Assembly (NCBI RefSeq): GCF_027497235.1
Contig: NZ_CP114902.1
Span: forward strand, 5,048,001 to 5,112,000
Reading direction: 5' to 3'
Source: Micromonospora sp. WMMD1128
GTDB lineage: Bacteria > Actinomycetota > Actinomycetes > Mycobacteriales > Micromonosporaceae
DNA: 64,000 nt
Shown here: positions 8,154-15,517 of the stretch, one piece after another
Layout of the letters: each line of letters starts with the position of its first letter
Position numbering within the stretch: the first letter of the stretch is position 1
Notes under the pieces: model-generated
Seen by the model: only the letters and a program-made list of their open reading frames with translations
Databases searched by the model: none
What the model was told of the DNA's origin: nothing
Program-made: the position numbers and the translations under genes

Positions 8154-8264
8154 AAGCCGAGCCCGGAGTGGACCCACACAGGGTATGAGTTCACGATCAA
8201 GGGCAGCAGGCCACCGGCGCCAAAATGCACGAAAGGCCCCGTCCCGGCGTCAACCACCAGGACA

Positions 8265-8322
8265 GGGCCTTGCTCGTTGGTGCGCCGCCAGGGACTCGAA
8301 CCCCGAAACCGCGGATTAAGAG
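8265..8322 (-). repeat. Truncated tRNA-Lys 3' half, attL-like repeat
   Basis: These 58 bp match 17916-17973 and 29994-30051 at 57 positions (one base differs, at 8308). The copy includes the encoded CCA end, acceptor strand, T-arm, variable loop and the anticodon stem up to the loop. The 5' half of the tRNA is missing. A 3'-tRNA duplication with the intact tRNA at the far side (17929-18004) is the geometry left by tyrosine-integrase insertion. No integrase gene lies between the copies. Confidence 0.8.
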
Positions 8323-8605
8323 CATGATCTTGGTCGAGTCACCGGTCCAACCAGGTCGCCTGAATCCATCTGTTCGCGGCCAGCGGACTAACCGGCCGAG
8401 CCGGCGTCCCAGTCAGTCCACCCAGCAACGGGCCCGTCCACGGCGCCCGAGCACCCGTCGAGCACCCTGGAGACATCTCGGCCGCCCGAGGAATGCCGCT
8501 GGGCCGGATTCCATGCCGATCGACGCCTCCCGTTGGGCGGCCGGATACCTGCCTTGGATGACGGGGGGCGGCTCAAGCCCCGGAGTTCGGCGTTCAACCC
8601 ATTGA

Positions 8606-9247
8606 TCAGTCCACGCGGCATCGATCCGGAAGCTGGCACGCCGGGCAAACACCGGACACGGGCGGCATCCCATCGGGCACAGCCGCGAGGGGGTCCCGCA
8701 TGGCATCCGACGGAGTGACGAGCACTTCGACGGGTCCCGCGAAGACCGTGACAGCGCCGGTCGTGTCGTCGTGGCGGACCGCCGCGGTGGCAGTCTCGGC
8801 GTGGAGGGTCACGGTCACACGTACCGCCGCCGCTCGGGCCGTGATGACCGGACCGGCCGCCGTCGCTACCGCTACCGGGCGGCCCGGGCTGGGGCCGGGA
8901 GCGGGTGATGTCCAGCTACCTTCTGGTCTCGGTTTCTCCGGACTTACTTCAGGGTCTTGGGCGTGTCCCTGAATGATGAAGAACCCCAGGTCGGCGTTGG
9001 TCGTCTTGCCCAGGAATTCCTGCAACGCCGTGCGGTATGGCTCAAATGGCCACCGATGCTTCCCACGTTCGAGCCTGCCGATGTAGCGGGCGTCCACGGC
9101 GCTGCGGCATCCCGTGTGAGCGTGGGCATAGGCGTTGACCGCGTCGGCCAACTCCTGCCGGGACATCGGCCGCCCCGACCCCGACGGAGACCGCAACGCC
9201 AGCCGCGCTGCGCGAAGCAAGTGGTTAGGCCCCGGTTGATAGGCCAC
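8606..9247 (-). CDS. XRE-like helix-turn-helix protein, actinomycete-specific
   Basis: A 213-aa putative regulator. Residues about 5-75 (LLRAARLALRSPSGSGRPMSRQEL... then YIGRLERGKHRWP) form the extended HTH found in many actinomycete accessory regulators, with SRQELADAVN as the first helices and a recognition helix ending at the Trp. The remainder is low-complexity with a Cys-x-x-Cys (CPAC) and a further Cys near the end. I chose the GTG at 9247, which has GGGAGAG six bases upstream and begins just before the conserved domain; the frame upstream lacks coding character. It sits near the left edge of the tRNA-Lys island. Confidence 0.65.
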   Translation of the reverse strand: MAYQPGPNHLLRAARLALRSPSGSGRPMSRQELADAVNAYAHAHTGCRSAVDARYIGRLERGKHRWPFEPYRTALQEFLGKTTNADLGFFIIQGHAQDPEVSPEKPRPEGSWTSPAPGPSPGRPVAVATAAGPVITARAAAVRVTVTLHAETATAAVRHDDTTGAVTVFAGPVEVLVTPSDAMRDPLAAVPDGMPPVSGVCPACQLPDRCRVD

Positions 9248-9487
9248 GAAGTTCTCTCCCGGTTCAATTCGTCTGCCGCCTAGATGGCATCCCGCAGGAG
9301 GTGGTACGCGGTGACGCGGACGAGGGCCTCTCGGGTGGTGCGGCAGTAGCGGGTCTCGCGGGGTGGTGAAGGTGCGGTGCTCGAAGTAGCGGTTGCCGGC
9401 AGAGGCGGGCAGCCGACGGACCGGGCGCCACCGGTCTTCCTTCGATAAGGGGCTATGCGCCAAGGGCGAGCCCGTAGGGTCGATCGC

Positions 9488-9985
9488 GTGGCCGAGACGC
9501 AGACCGAACCTGACATCTCCTACATCGCCAGCGTGACGCGGGTCCGTGCGGCGGCCGGCGTGATCCTCCGCGACCAAGCCGGTCGGGTGCTGGTGGTCCA
9601 CCCGACGTACAAAGACGTATGGGAAGTTCCCGGCGGAACGGTGGAGCCGGACGAGTCTCCGGCGGACGCCTGCACGCGCGAGATCCGGGAAGAGTTGGGC
9701 CTCTCGGTGCCTGTAGGAGCGCTGCTGTGCGTCGACTGGGTGCCGGCGAGGCCGCCATGGGACGGCGGGCTCATGTTCGTGTTCGACGGCGGGGTGGTGA
9801 CAGCGGACCAGATTGCAACGATGCGGCTGTGTCCGGAGGAGCTCGACCGATTCGAGTTCGTCGAGCCGGAGCGCTTGGGCGAGGTGCTGATCCCTAGATT
9901 GGCTCGGCGGGTTGTCGCGGCGCTCGCCGCGATCGGGCGTGGCGGTGTCTACCTTGAGGATGGAGTCGCGACCTCAAATAGATAG
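9488..9985 (+). CDS. Nudix hydrolase
   Basis: A 165-aa hydrolase of nucleoside-diphosphate-linked compounds. The Nudix box is complete, starting at Gly50 (GGTVEPDESPADACTREI) and ending with REELGL, including the metal-binding REIREE glutamates. The GTG at 9488 lies 7 nt after a TAGGGT -10 element (9475-9480), so the message is probably leaderless. An in-frame ATG at 9455 with AAGGGG upstream is the alternative and would add eleven residues. It converges on the short reading frame after the MurA-like gene. Substrate cannot be told from sequence. Confidence 0.85.
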   Translation: MAETQTEPDISYIASVTRVRAAAGVILRDQAGRVLVVHPTYKDVWEVPGGTVEPDESPADACTREIREELGLSVPVGALLCVDWVPARPPWDGGLMFVFDGGVVTADQIATMRLCPEELDRFEFVEPERLGEVLIPRLARRVVAALAAIGRGGVYLEDGVATSNR

Positions 9986-10155
9986 TCGGGCTGAGCGTGT
10001 GGACGACGCGGTGTGCGTAGCAGGTCAGGCGTGGCGGAGCTATCGGTTGCCGACGAGGTCAGGATGGCCTCGACGGCGTCGATGGTCGCGGTGGCCTGCC
10101 GCACGACCTCTCCGCCGAGGACGGCATCACGGAGGACTTCGTGCTCGCTCAGCAA
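9949..10155 (-). CDS. Possible small protein downstream of the MurA-like gene
   Basis: A 68-codon frame starting with TTG ten bases after the MurA-like stop. The first 32 residues are a plausible amphipathic helix (EVLRDAVLGGEVVRQATATI); the rest is less convincing. It overlaps the convergent Nudix gene by 37 bp. I recognise no family. It may be the tail of the operon or chance open sequence. Confidence 0.25.
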   Translation of the reverse strand: MLSEHEVLRDAVLGGEVVRQATATIDAVEAILTSSATDSSATPDLLRTPRRPHAQPDYLFEVATPSSR

Positions 10156-10164
10156 GCCCTGTCG

Positions 10165-11436
10165 TCAGAACTCCTCGCGGGTGATGTCGGCGCCGAGGGC
10201 GGTGAACCGGCTGGTCAGGTCCGCGTGGCCTCGGTCGATCACGGTGCCGTTGCCGATGACGGTTTCGCCGTCGGCGACAAGTCCTGCCAGTACGAGCCCG
10301 ATGCCGGTCCGCAGGTCTCGGGCGATGACCTCGGCACCGCGCAGTGGCTTGCCACCGCGTACCACGGCCTTCTCGCCGTCGACGGTGAGGTCCGCGCCGA
10401 GCTTGGTCAGCTCACCAGCGAGGGCGTATCGGGCGTCGTGGATGCGCTCACGGAACTAGCTTGTTCCGGGCGTTTGGGTGGCGAGGGCCATCAGCGGGGG
10501 CTGCAGATCGGTGGCGAACCCGGGGTGGGTGTCGGTGATGACGTTGATGGGGTGCAGTTGACCGGGTCGGGTGACGTTGGTGACTGCCCCGGCGGTGCCG
10601 AGTTCGATGCCCATCTGGTGGAGCTTGTGCGCGGCGACTCCGAAGTGATCCAGCACGGTGCCACCGACGAGGTTGATCGCGCCACCGGTGATGGCAGCCG
10701 CGATGGCCAGCACGCCGGCGTCCATGCGGTCCGGCATGATCGTGTATTCGACCGCGTTGAGTTCGCCGACCCCGTTGACGACGATGCGGCCGGTTCCCGC
10801 GCCGCTGATCTGGGCGCCCATGGCCGTGAGCATCGCGACTACGTCGAGGACTTCGGGTTCCAGCGCGGCGTTCTCGATGACAGTCCGGCCGGGCGTCAGG
10901 GCCGCGGCCATGATGAGGGTCTCGGTGCCGGTGTGCGAGGGCGTGTCGAGGTAAAGGTCGGCGCCGCGCAGGTTGCCGGCCTTAATGCTGATTGTGGTGC
11001 CGTGTTCCTCGATGTGCCCGCCGAGGCGGGCGAGTCCTCGGTAGTGGAAGTCAAGCCCTCGGGTGCCGAGGGCGCAGCCGCCGGCACCCTCGAAGATCAC
11101 CTCGCCTCGGCGGTGCAGCACCGGGGCGAGGAACAACACGCTGCCCCGGAACAGGCGGGTGAGATCGGCTGGCAGCCGTGAGCTGGTGATCTCGGTGGCG
11201 TCGATGACGAGCAGTCGATCGCTCGGGTGGTACTCGACCTGAGCGCCGAGAAGTCGGGCGAGGTCGACGGCGAGCTGGACGTCGGTGATCGCGGGGACGT
11301 TGCGCAGCACCGTCTGACCACGTCGGGCGAGCAACGCGGCACCGATCATGGGAAGGGCCGCGTTCTTGGCCCCCTGAACGACGACGGTGCCGTTGAGAGG
11401 CCCGGCGGGGCGGACACGATAGCGAACTTCGGTCAT
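10165..11436 (-). pseudogene. MurA-like enolpyruvyltransferase interrupted by an in-frame amber codon
   Basis: The frame encodes a complete EPSP/MurA-type enzyme, which moves enolpyruvate from PEP to a UDP-sugar hydroxyl. The N-terminal part (326 aa) has the PEP-site Lys24 in QGAKNAAL and the catalytic loop Cys121 in GGCALGTR. A single TAG at 10456-10458 follows ATQTPGTS. The same frame then continues for 96 residues with perfect family features (FRERIHDARYAL, DLRTGIGLVLAGL, IDRGHADL carrying the conserved active-site Arg) to a TGA at 10165. There is no frameshift. The truncated product would lack essential residues. The ATG at 11436 has AAGGA eight bases upstream. It is probably a second, pathway-specific MurA rather than the cell-wall enzyme, because it sits in a natural-product-like operon. 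Confidence 0.85.
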
Positions 11437-11508
11437 GTGACGTTCCTTCAGCAGAGGTTTGGGGTGGTTGAGCAAGCGCGTGCGGGACAGTCGCCGGGTG
11501 GTCGGCGG

Positions 11509-12126
11509 TCACGTAGCCAGGGACAAGCCGGTCGGTCCTCGGCGGTACTGCTGTCCGCAGGTGGGGCAGATGAGGTTGTCGTCGAGGCGGTGGCCGCATC
11601 TGCAGGCCCAGCCGAGTTGCCGGGCTGGATTGCCCATGACGAGTCCGTGGTCCGGCACATCGTGTCCTACGACGGAGCCGATGCCGACCATGGCGTACTG
11701 GCCGATGGTGACGCCTGGGGCGATGACCGCGTTGGCGCCGATGGTGGCGCCGTAGCGGATCGTCACCGGTTCCCGCCGCCAGTCGTCGCGGCCTTTCAGG
11801 TTGCCGGCGGGGTTGATGGCTCGGGGTGCCGGGTCCTCCAGCAGGTAGACGCCGGGGGCGAGCATCGCACCGTCTTCGATGGTGGCTCCGAACACCCCGC
11901 ATCCGTCCTGGATCTTGACCCGGTTGCCGATGACCGCTGCCGAGGCCACATGAACGCCCTTGCCGAGTACGCAGTCCTCGCCGATCCGGACGTCCCCGTC
12001 GACCTGCGCGTGGTGCCAGATCCTGGTTCGTGCGCCGACGTGAGCTGCGTCGGCGACCTCGGCTGACTCGACGATGAAGGGCGCGTCCGACGTGCGCTCG
12101 GCTGTCGGTGCTGGCGTCTTGGTCAT
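11509..12126 (-). CDS. Left-handed beta-helix sugar acyltransferase with zinc ribbon (WlbB/WbpD-like)
   Basis: A 205-aa hexapeptide-repeat acyltransferase. Repeats such as IGEDCVLGKGVHVAS and IGANAVIAPGVTIGQYAMVGIG span about 35-170, with the loop GRDDWRREPVTI typical of enzymes that N-acetylate the 3-amino group of UDP-amino sugars. A short C-terminal ribbon (CRCGHRL...ICPTCG) probably binds zinc. Its ATG overlaps the ACP stop (ATGA), so the two are coupled. Together with the ACP and MurA-like enzyme it suggests acylation of a UDP-amino-sugar-derived intermediate. The acyl donor could be CoA or the neighbouring ACP. Confidence 0.82.
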   Translation of the reverse strand: MTKTPAPTAERTSDAPFIVESAEVADAAHVGARTRIWHHAQVDGDVRIGEDCVLGKGVHVASAAVIGNRVKIQDGCGVFGATIEDGAMLAPGVYLLEDPAPRAINPAGNLKGRDDWRREPVTIRYGATIGANAVIAPGVTIGQYAMVGIGSVVGHDVPDHGLVMGNPARQLGWACRCGHRLDDNLICPTCGQQYRRGPTGLSLAT

Positions 12127-12374
12127 GCCGAACGCTCCGCAGGTCTCAGCAGCCGTTCCAGGTCGTCCAGGGTCCGGACGCTGATCAGCTCGTCGTCGGA
12201 TAGGGGACGACCGGTTCGTCCCTCCAGCAGCACCGCGAGCGTGAGCCGGTCGAGCGAGTCCAGACCGAGTTCGGACAGCCGCGTAGAGGCGGTAATGGTG
12301 TTGATGGGCCAGCCGCTGATCTCTGCGAGGACCTGTTGGGCCACGGTCTGTTGACCCAGAGCGTGCATGCTCAT
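12123..12374 (-). CDS. Stand-alone acyl carrier protein
   Basis: An 83-aa four-helix carrier protein. The phosphopantetheine attachment motif LGLDSLDRL places the modified serine at residue 40. Acidic residues surround helix II as in other ACPs. Its ATG overlaps the stop of the FAD oxidoreductase and its stop overlaps the acyltransferase start, both as ATGA. No ketosynthase or adenylation gene lies nearby, so it may carry an acyl or aminoacyl group loaded by an enzyme encoded elsewhere. Confidence 0.85.
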   Translation of the reverse strand: MSMHALGQQTVAQQVLAEISGWPINTITASTRLSELGLDSLDRLTLAVLLEGRTGRPLSDDELISVRTLDDLERLLRPAERSA

Positions 12375-13783
12375 CGGATCCGCCCGGCGGCGTCGAGCAG
12401 CAGCGGCAGGCACTCGGCCATGGGCGCACGCTGCCAGAGTCTGCGGACGGCGACCGCCCTGGTCGAGGTGCCGGCGGCGAGTTCGTGCAACGCCGCCTCG
12501 ATGAACCGCTCCAGCATCTCGTGTGTGCCCGGCGGGAGGTTGCCACCCGGTTGACACAACATGTCCACCAGGCCGCGGGCCGCGCCGCCGATGAGGTCGT
12601 CGAGTGCCGGTAGATGCATCGCACGCCGAGGGCTGTAGGGATGGGCGGAGGTCGAACCGGGAGCGGTGATCCCATCGGCGATGATGGCAGCGGCGTGCGG
12701 GGCCAGCAGCACCCCGCACCGATAGGTGCCGGTCGCGAGGTGGACCATCGGGTGTCCGGTGCGGCCGAACAGCGGCAGATGATCGAGAGTGACCGGCCAG
12801 TGCCCGACCCGGACCTCTACCAGCCCGGCCTCGCAAATGGTGGTGTTGAGTTCGGCGCTCGCATCGTGGATCAAGGTGGCGATCTCGTCCAGGGTGGCGG
12901 GCTGGCCATAGTCGGGCTCGGTGGAGAGCCGGTTCGTCGCGCCCAGGTAGATGGTGCCGTCGCCGCGCGGGACCATGTGGCTGCCGCAGGCAAAGCCCCG
13001 GTTCGGGGTTCGCACGGCAGCGGGCAACGAGAACGGGACGCGGGCAAGCAGCGACACGCCTCGCCCGGACCGCAGCGGAGGGGCGTCGACCTGCTCGGAA
13101 AGCGCAGGGGCGAGCAGACCCGTCGTCCCGGCACCGGCAGCGAGGACCAGATGAGCGGCCAGGACATTGCTGCCGTCAGCCCCGGCGACGATAAGATGCT
13201 CGCCGCGCTCCTTGACGGTGGTGACGGTGGTGTTGAGCCACCGGCAGCGGGGACTGGCCTTCAGCACCGTGGCCAGCGCCTCGACCAGGAGCACCGGGTC
13301 TACGCTCGCCTCGTCCGGCAGCCATAGTGCTTCGTGTGCTCGCACCTGCGGTGCCAGCCCCGGAACGGCGGTCGGCGACGCGAACTCGGCGCGGCACCCG
13401 TGGCCCTCGGCGGCCTTCGCGATGGCCCGGAGGTTCGCGGCGTCATCCGGCCCGTAGCCGTTGCCGATCACCCAAACGCCCGGGACAAGCCTTACCGTCT
13501 GCTTGCTGGCCGTACCGACGCGGTCCAGCCAGGCTTCGTACCCGGTCCGGGCGGCCAACCGTTCGCCAACTTCGACGCTGACACACTCGGGATCGTGGCT
13601 TGCCTCGACCTCGCTGAAGACGGTGAGCATCGCGCCGGCGGCCCGGGACGCCTGCCCTGCGTGGTCGCCGGTCCGAGGTCCGACCACGGTGACGTCCAGG
13701 TCCCGGCTGAGCAACTCGAACGCGGTGGCGAGCCCGAGCAGGCCGGAGCCGGCCACCGCGACGTCTGTCACGAACTGGTTCAT
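12371..13783 (-). CDS. FAD-dependent oxidoreductase, D-amino-acid/glycine oxidase (DAO) type
   Basis: A 470-aa flavoenzyme. The N-terminal dinucleotide motif AGSGLLGLATAFELL (11-25), the SRAAGAML substrate-side segment, and the C-terminal RVGHWPVTLDHLPLFGRTG followed by ATGTYRCGVLLAP match glycine/sarcosine oxidase-like DAO folds. A tail of about 80 residues beyond the fold is helical and unassigned. The ATG at 13783 was chosen for AGGTGAG upstream and the immediate Rossmann strand. It is one base after the methyltransferase stop and overlaps the ACP by ATGA. It could oxidise an amine on a free or ACP-bound intermediate; this is inference. Confidence 0.85.
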   Translation of the reverse strand: MNQFVTDVAVAGSGLLGLATAFELLSRDLDVTVVGPRTGDHAGQASRAAGAMLTVFSEVEASHDPECVSVEVGERLAARTGYEAWLDRVGTASKQTVRLVPGVWVIGNGYGPDDAANLRAIAKAAEGHGCRAEFASPTAVPGLAPQVRAHEALWLPDEASVDPVLLVEALATVLKASPRCRWLNTTVTTVKERGEHLIVAGADGSNVLAAHLVLAAGAGTTGLLAPALSEQVDAPPLRSGRGVSLLARVPFSLPAAVRTPNRGFACGSHMVPRGDGTIYLGATNRLSTEPDYGQPATLDEIATLIHDASAELNTTICEAGLVEVRVGHWPVTLDHLPLFGRTGHPMVHLATGTYRCGVLLAPHAAAIIADGITAPGSTSAHPYSPRRAMHLPALDDLIGGAARGLVDMLCQPGGNLPPGTHEMLERFIEAALHELAAGTSTRAVAVRRLWQRAPMAECLPLLLDAAGRIR

Positions 13784-13784
13784 G

Positions 13785-14648
13785 TCACTCACCTGTTCCA
13801 TCCAGGGGATCGATGCGGGTGGCGGCGAGGGTGTGCACCTCGAACCGGAGACCACGGAACGCTGCCCGTTCGGCCGCCCGGAGTGGGTACAGCCGCGACA
13901 GCAGCACGTCGCGGTGGGTCGCGTAGCGACGCATGGGGATGTCCAGTTCGCAGACCTGCACGGTGCGGCAGTCGTATCCGTTGCGCCGCAGCGTCTGACG
14001 GGTGCGGGGGATGTCGGTCAGGGACGAATGCGTGAGCAGCAGCGTCCCGCCCGGGGCGAGCAGCTCGTCGAGGCGGGCGAGTAGGACGTTGTACAACGCC
14101 CGTCCGTCGCTGCCGCCGACCAAGGCTGTCTCGATGCCGTCGTCAGCGGCGTAGACCGTATCGTGCGGGAAGTGCGGCGGGTTGCAGACCACCAGGTCCC
14201 ACGGTTCGGCGACTGCCAAGTTGGCGAGGTCCCCGACGATCGTGGTCACCTGGTCCGGCTGGATGCCGTTGCGGACCGCGTTGTCGCGGGTCACGTCCGC
14301 GCATGCCGGGTTGACGTCCAGCGCGGTCACATGTGCCGCGCCCGCCAAGGCTAGCGCCACCGTGTGCAGGCCGGAACCGCACCCGATGTCCAAGGCGCGG
14401 GCGCCCGCCACGGGCAGGTCAGGGTCGGTGTTAAGCGCGCTCAGTAGCGTGAGCCCCACGTCGGTCGGAAAGAGGACCGGCCCGTCGTCCGGCGTCTCGA
14501 TCCGGGCCCGCTGGCCTCGCACCTCGACCTCCGCCGACAGCACGCCGCTGCGGGCCGGCGTCACCTGGCACAGCGTGTTCGCCGCGCCTGCCGGGATTCT
14601 CAACCGGAGCGTCTGCGGCGGCGCATTGATGACGTCAGTGCTGGTCAT
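13785..14648 (-). CDS. SAM-dependent methyltransferase (HemK/RsmC-like)
   Basis: A 287-aa class I methyltransferase. Motif I ALDIGCGSG is at about 85-93, the acidic ribose-binding residue is in ALDVNPA (109-115), and the NPPHF motif (156-160) places it with N-methyltransferases of amide or amine nitrogens (HemK/PrmC/RsmC type). The N-terminal 70 residues form a small beta-rich substrate domain. GAGGAGG precedes the ATG at 14648, and the start overlaps the upstream stop by ATGA. Within this operon it most likely tailors a small molecule. Confidence 0.83.
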   Translation of the reverse strand: MTSTDVINAPPQTLRLRIPAGAANTLCQVTPARSGVLSAEVEVRGQRARIETPDDGPVLFPTDVGLTLLSALNTDPDLPVAGARALDIGCGSGLHTVALALAGAAHVTALDVNPACADVTRDNAVRNGIQPDQVTTIVGDLANLAVAEPWDLVVCNPPHFPHDTVYAADDGIETALVGGSDGRALYNVLLARLDELLAPGGTLLLTHSSLTDIPRTRQTLRRNGYDCRTVQVCELDIPMRRYATHRDVLLSRLYPLRAAERAAFRGLRFEVHTLAATRIDPLDGTGE

Positions 14649-14995
14649 GAAGGTTCCTCCTCATCGGGAGAAGTCCTGGTGGCGACCCGGTAGGAGCGAA
14701 CGTGCCGGGCGGGCCAGCCGAGGAATCGGTCAAAGACATCGGCGATGCCGCCGGTGTCGCTGGGATGGAGCTGGTGCAGATCGTCGATCGCGTCATGCAG
14801 GCACCCGGCCAGGTAGAGAAACAGGCTCAGCGGGCTGTCCTGGTACTCCGCCAGAAGGGCGAGCTTCGCCGCGCCACAGGGCCACCGTTGGCCGCATCGC
14901 CGGCACAACCACAGCGGACGTAACGGCAGATGTTCCTGCCCGGACGGCGCCGCGCGATCCGTTCGGACGCGCCGCTGATCCCGGTCGCCGGTCAT
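14645..14995 (-). CDS. Flavin-reductase-like small conserved protein
   Basis: A 116-aa cytoplasmic protein of a family common in actinomycete accessory loci, often annotated loosely as flavin reductase. The core LWLCRRCGQRWPCGAAKLALLAEY contains three Cys residues that could bind a metal, followed by the conserved LYLAGCLHDAIDDL and DVFDRFLGW blocks. I see no flavin-binding motif, so the common name is doubtful. It overlaps both neighbours by ATGA. A truncated paralogue lies at 28052-28183. Such genes usually travel with XRE-type regulators, as here. Confidence 0.7.
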   Translation of the reverse strand: MTGDRDQRRVRTDRAAPSGQEHLPLRPLWLCRRCGQRWPCGAAKLALLAEYQDSPLSLFLYLAGCLHDAIDDLHQLHPSDTGGIADVFDRFLGWPARHVRSYRVATRTSPDEEEPS

Positions 14996-15162
14996 CGCCG
15001 ACCACCGTCCCGGACCTGCCGCTCGAACAGCTGACGCCAGGCATGCGTCAACAACGGCGGGTCAGCCGGCCGCGTGATTGTCCGTTGCCAGGAACCCTCC
15101 GTGATGAGCATCTGCCGCCAGGACAGGTCAGCCTTCGCGTGACGCGAGACGTAAATCGTCAT
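14992..15162 (-). CDS. 56-aa small protein, first gene of the biosynthetic operon
   Basis: A short gene starting with ATG at 15162 behind a strong GGGGGAGG RBS and ending in an ATGA overlap with the next gene. The product reads MTIYVSRHAKADLSWRQMLI and continues with TEGSWQRTI and a basic end (FERQVRDGGRR). It has two tryptophan-rich stretches and no signal peptide. I recognise no family. The RBS, overlap and position as operon leader support it as real. It could be a regulatory partner of the next gene product. Confidence 0.6.
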   Translation of the reverse strand: MTIYVSRHAKADLSWRQMLITEGSWQRTITRPADPPLLTHAWRQLFERQVRDGGRR

Positions 15163-15517
15163 GCCGGCCTCCCCCAGCAGCAGCCAGATGAGCGGTGGGC
15201 TCGCCGGAACAAGGACGAGCCCACCGCCGCACCTCGGCGGGCGGGAGCAGACCGCCGTTCACCCGCCCGCGCAGCCCCGATGGCGGTACGCAGGTGGGGA
15301 AGACACAGGGACGGAAGGATCCGGGGTGGTCCGACTCGGCCGCCCACGCCGTGCTTCGGTGCGCCGATCATCGATCCCTCCATCCACAGCGCTCGGTCAG
15401 AACCCCCGACACCGACATCGACACACGCAGGTGATCTGAGGCGAACTGAACGTAGCGGCGGCCTGGCCGAGAAACCGGGAAAATCCGTACCGGGTCCGGC
15501 GGTCATCGAAGGGCAAG
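15163..15517. promoter_or_regulatory. Divergent control region with a hairpin in the operon leader
   Basis: This 355-bp gap lies between the operon and its XRE regulator. A perfect 12-bp inverted repeat, GCGGTGGGCTCG (15192-15203) and CGAGCCCACCGC (15216-15227), sits about 30 nt upstream of the first start and just ahead of its RBS. In the transcript it would fold next to the ribosome site, so an attenuator or translational switch is possible, as is an operator. The regulator's GTG has GAAGGG five bases upstream. I see no other ORF here. Confidence 0.55.

Larger units (their letters stand above)
8138..8605. other. Gene-free island boundary containing a tRNA-Lys fragment
   Basis: This 468-bp stretch holds the operator at 8139-8153, a terminator-like stem (AAGGCCC near 8233 pairing with GGGCCTT near 8265), and the tRNA-Lys 3' fragment. 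From 8323 to 8605 I see no ORF with actinomycete codon bias, no repeat and no RNA motif. Confidence 0.6.

Noticed and set aside
8388..8648. 86-codon minus-strand frame at the island edge
   Set aside because: No RBS, no recognisable domain, and composition like random GC-rich sequence.
9280..9516. 78-codon minus-strand frame upstream of the HTH gene
   Set aside because: The last 20 residues look slightly protein-like, but there is no RBS, no family and it overlaps the Nudix promoter; at most a decayed fragment.
10365..10458. Frameshift as the cause of the split MurA-like gene
   Set aside because: Both halves are in the same frame; a single TAG explains the break.
12123..12374. ACP as sign of a polyketide or nonribosomal peptide cluster
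   Set aside because: No ketosynthase, acyltransferase of PKS type, condensation or adenylation domain occurs in the window.
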